A DNA stretch of 41,105 nucleotides from Flavobacteriales bacterium (lineage in GTDB: Bacteria > Bacteroidota > Bacteroidia > Flavobacteriales_F > PHOS-HE28), in contig JAEUTA010000018.1 in assembly GCA_016788205.1 (NCBI GenBank), positions 1 through 41,105 of the forward strand, written 5' to 3'. The notes under the pieces are model-generated. The model had not been told where the DNA came from. It was given only the letters and a program-made list of their open reading frames with translations, and searched no databases. Positions 41,048 through 41,105 of the stretch are shown here, one piece after another (the stretch's first letter is position 1; every line of letters begins with the position of its first letter). Position numbers and translations under genes: made by a program.

Positions 41048-41096
41048 TGTAGGCTTTCCCGAAGTTCGGCCGATCATTACTGGAGGTGAGAGTTGG
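41048..41096 (-). repeat. Right copy of 49-bp terminal inverted repeat
   Basis: Exact reverse complement of 72-120. The outside flank (GGCTTGGCCCC side) does not match the left copy's flank over any length. Confidence 0.9.
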
Positions 41097-41105
41097 CTTG
41101 GCCCC

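Noticed and set aside
72..41096. The window as one transposon with terminal inverted repeats
   Set aside because: The interior holds dnaE, trxA, recQ, rsmE and a tRNA, no transposase is seen, and no target-site duplication can be judged at the ends.
1..41105. CRISPR arrays or rRNA genes
   Set aside because: No regularly spaced repeats of CRISPR type and no rRNA sequence were seen; the tandem repeats at 30629 and 35398 have 8-bp units without spacers.

Overview
The window looks like a contig from a high-GC member of the Bacteroidota, most likely Flavobacteriales. A secreted protein ends in a type IX secretion (T9SS) C-terminal sorting domain, several genes are preceded by Bacteroidota-type -7 promoter elements (TAnnTTTG, or a variant TAnnTTCG), a LytS/LytTR pair is present, and branched-chain/2-oxoacid dehydrogenase E1 is an alpha-beta fusion. 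The order-level placement is inference. Both ends of the window carry the same 49-bp sequence in opposite orientation (72-120 and 41048-41096), so the window probably ends at copies of a dispersed repeat.

Left accessory zone (1-1990): a 5'-truncated OLD-family nuclease gene abuts the left repeat. It is followed by a broken copy of the first part of dnaE with its promoter region, then a ParE-type toxin-antitoxin pair on the minus strand, then the intact dnaE. The toxin-antitoxin module therefore sits between two copies of the dnaE 5' end.

Core block (1997-38071): dnaE, trxA, a DUF58 protein, tRNA-Asp followed by a decayed second tRNA-Asp copy, a TPR/LytS-type sensor kinase and its LytTR regulator, a T9SS cargo protein and small exported proteins, recQ diverging from a SpoIIE-type membrane phosphatase, and a GbsR/MarR-type regulator. 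The regulator shares an operator-like sequence with the downstream methyltransferase gene, which precedes two paralogous small membrane proteins. Next come a membrane/SRPBCC fusion protein, a four-gene MacAB-like efflux operon, a serine hydrolase, a GT-C-like membrane protein, rsmE, a DUF4159 protein, a KvAP-like ion channel with a zinc ribbon, an EamA exporter with a GNAT acetyltransferase, a carboxypeptidase-regulatory-domain protein and the fused E1.

Right accessory zone (38086-41105): small exported and DUF4160/DUF2442 proteins are followed by a distinctly AT-richer three-gene module. It encodes a membrane-anchored coiled-coil protein, a STAS-like/GHKL ATPase and a DUF4325-like STAS protein. 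Two interleaved inverted repeats that could form an H-type pseudoknot lie just upstream. This module is the best candidate here for an undescribed system. Its parts resemble anti-sigma/anti-anti-sigma partner switching, but no sigma factor or dedicated phosphatase is encoded beside it.
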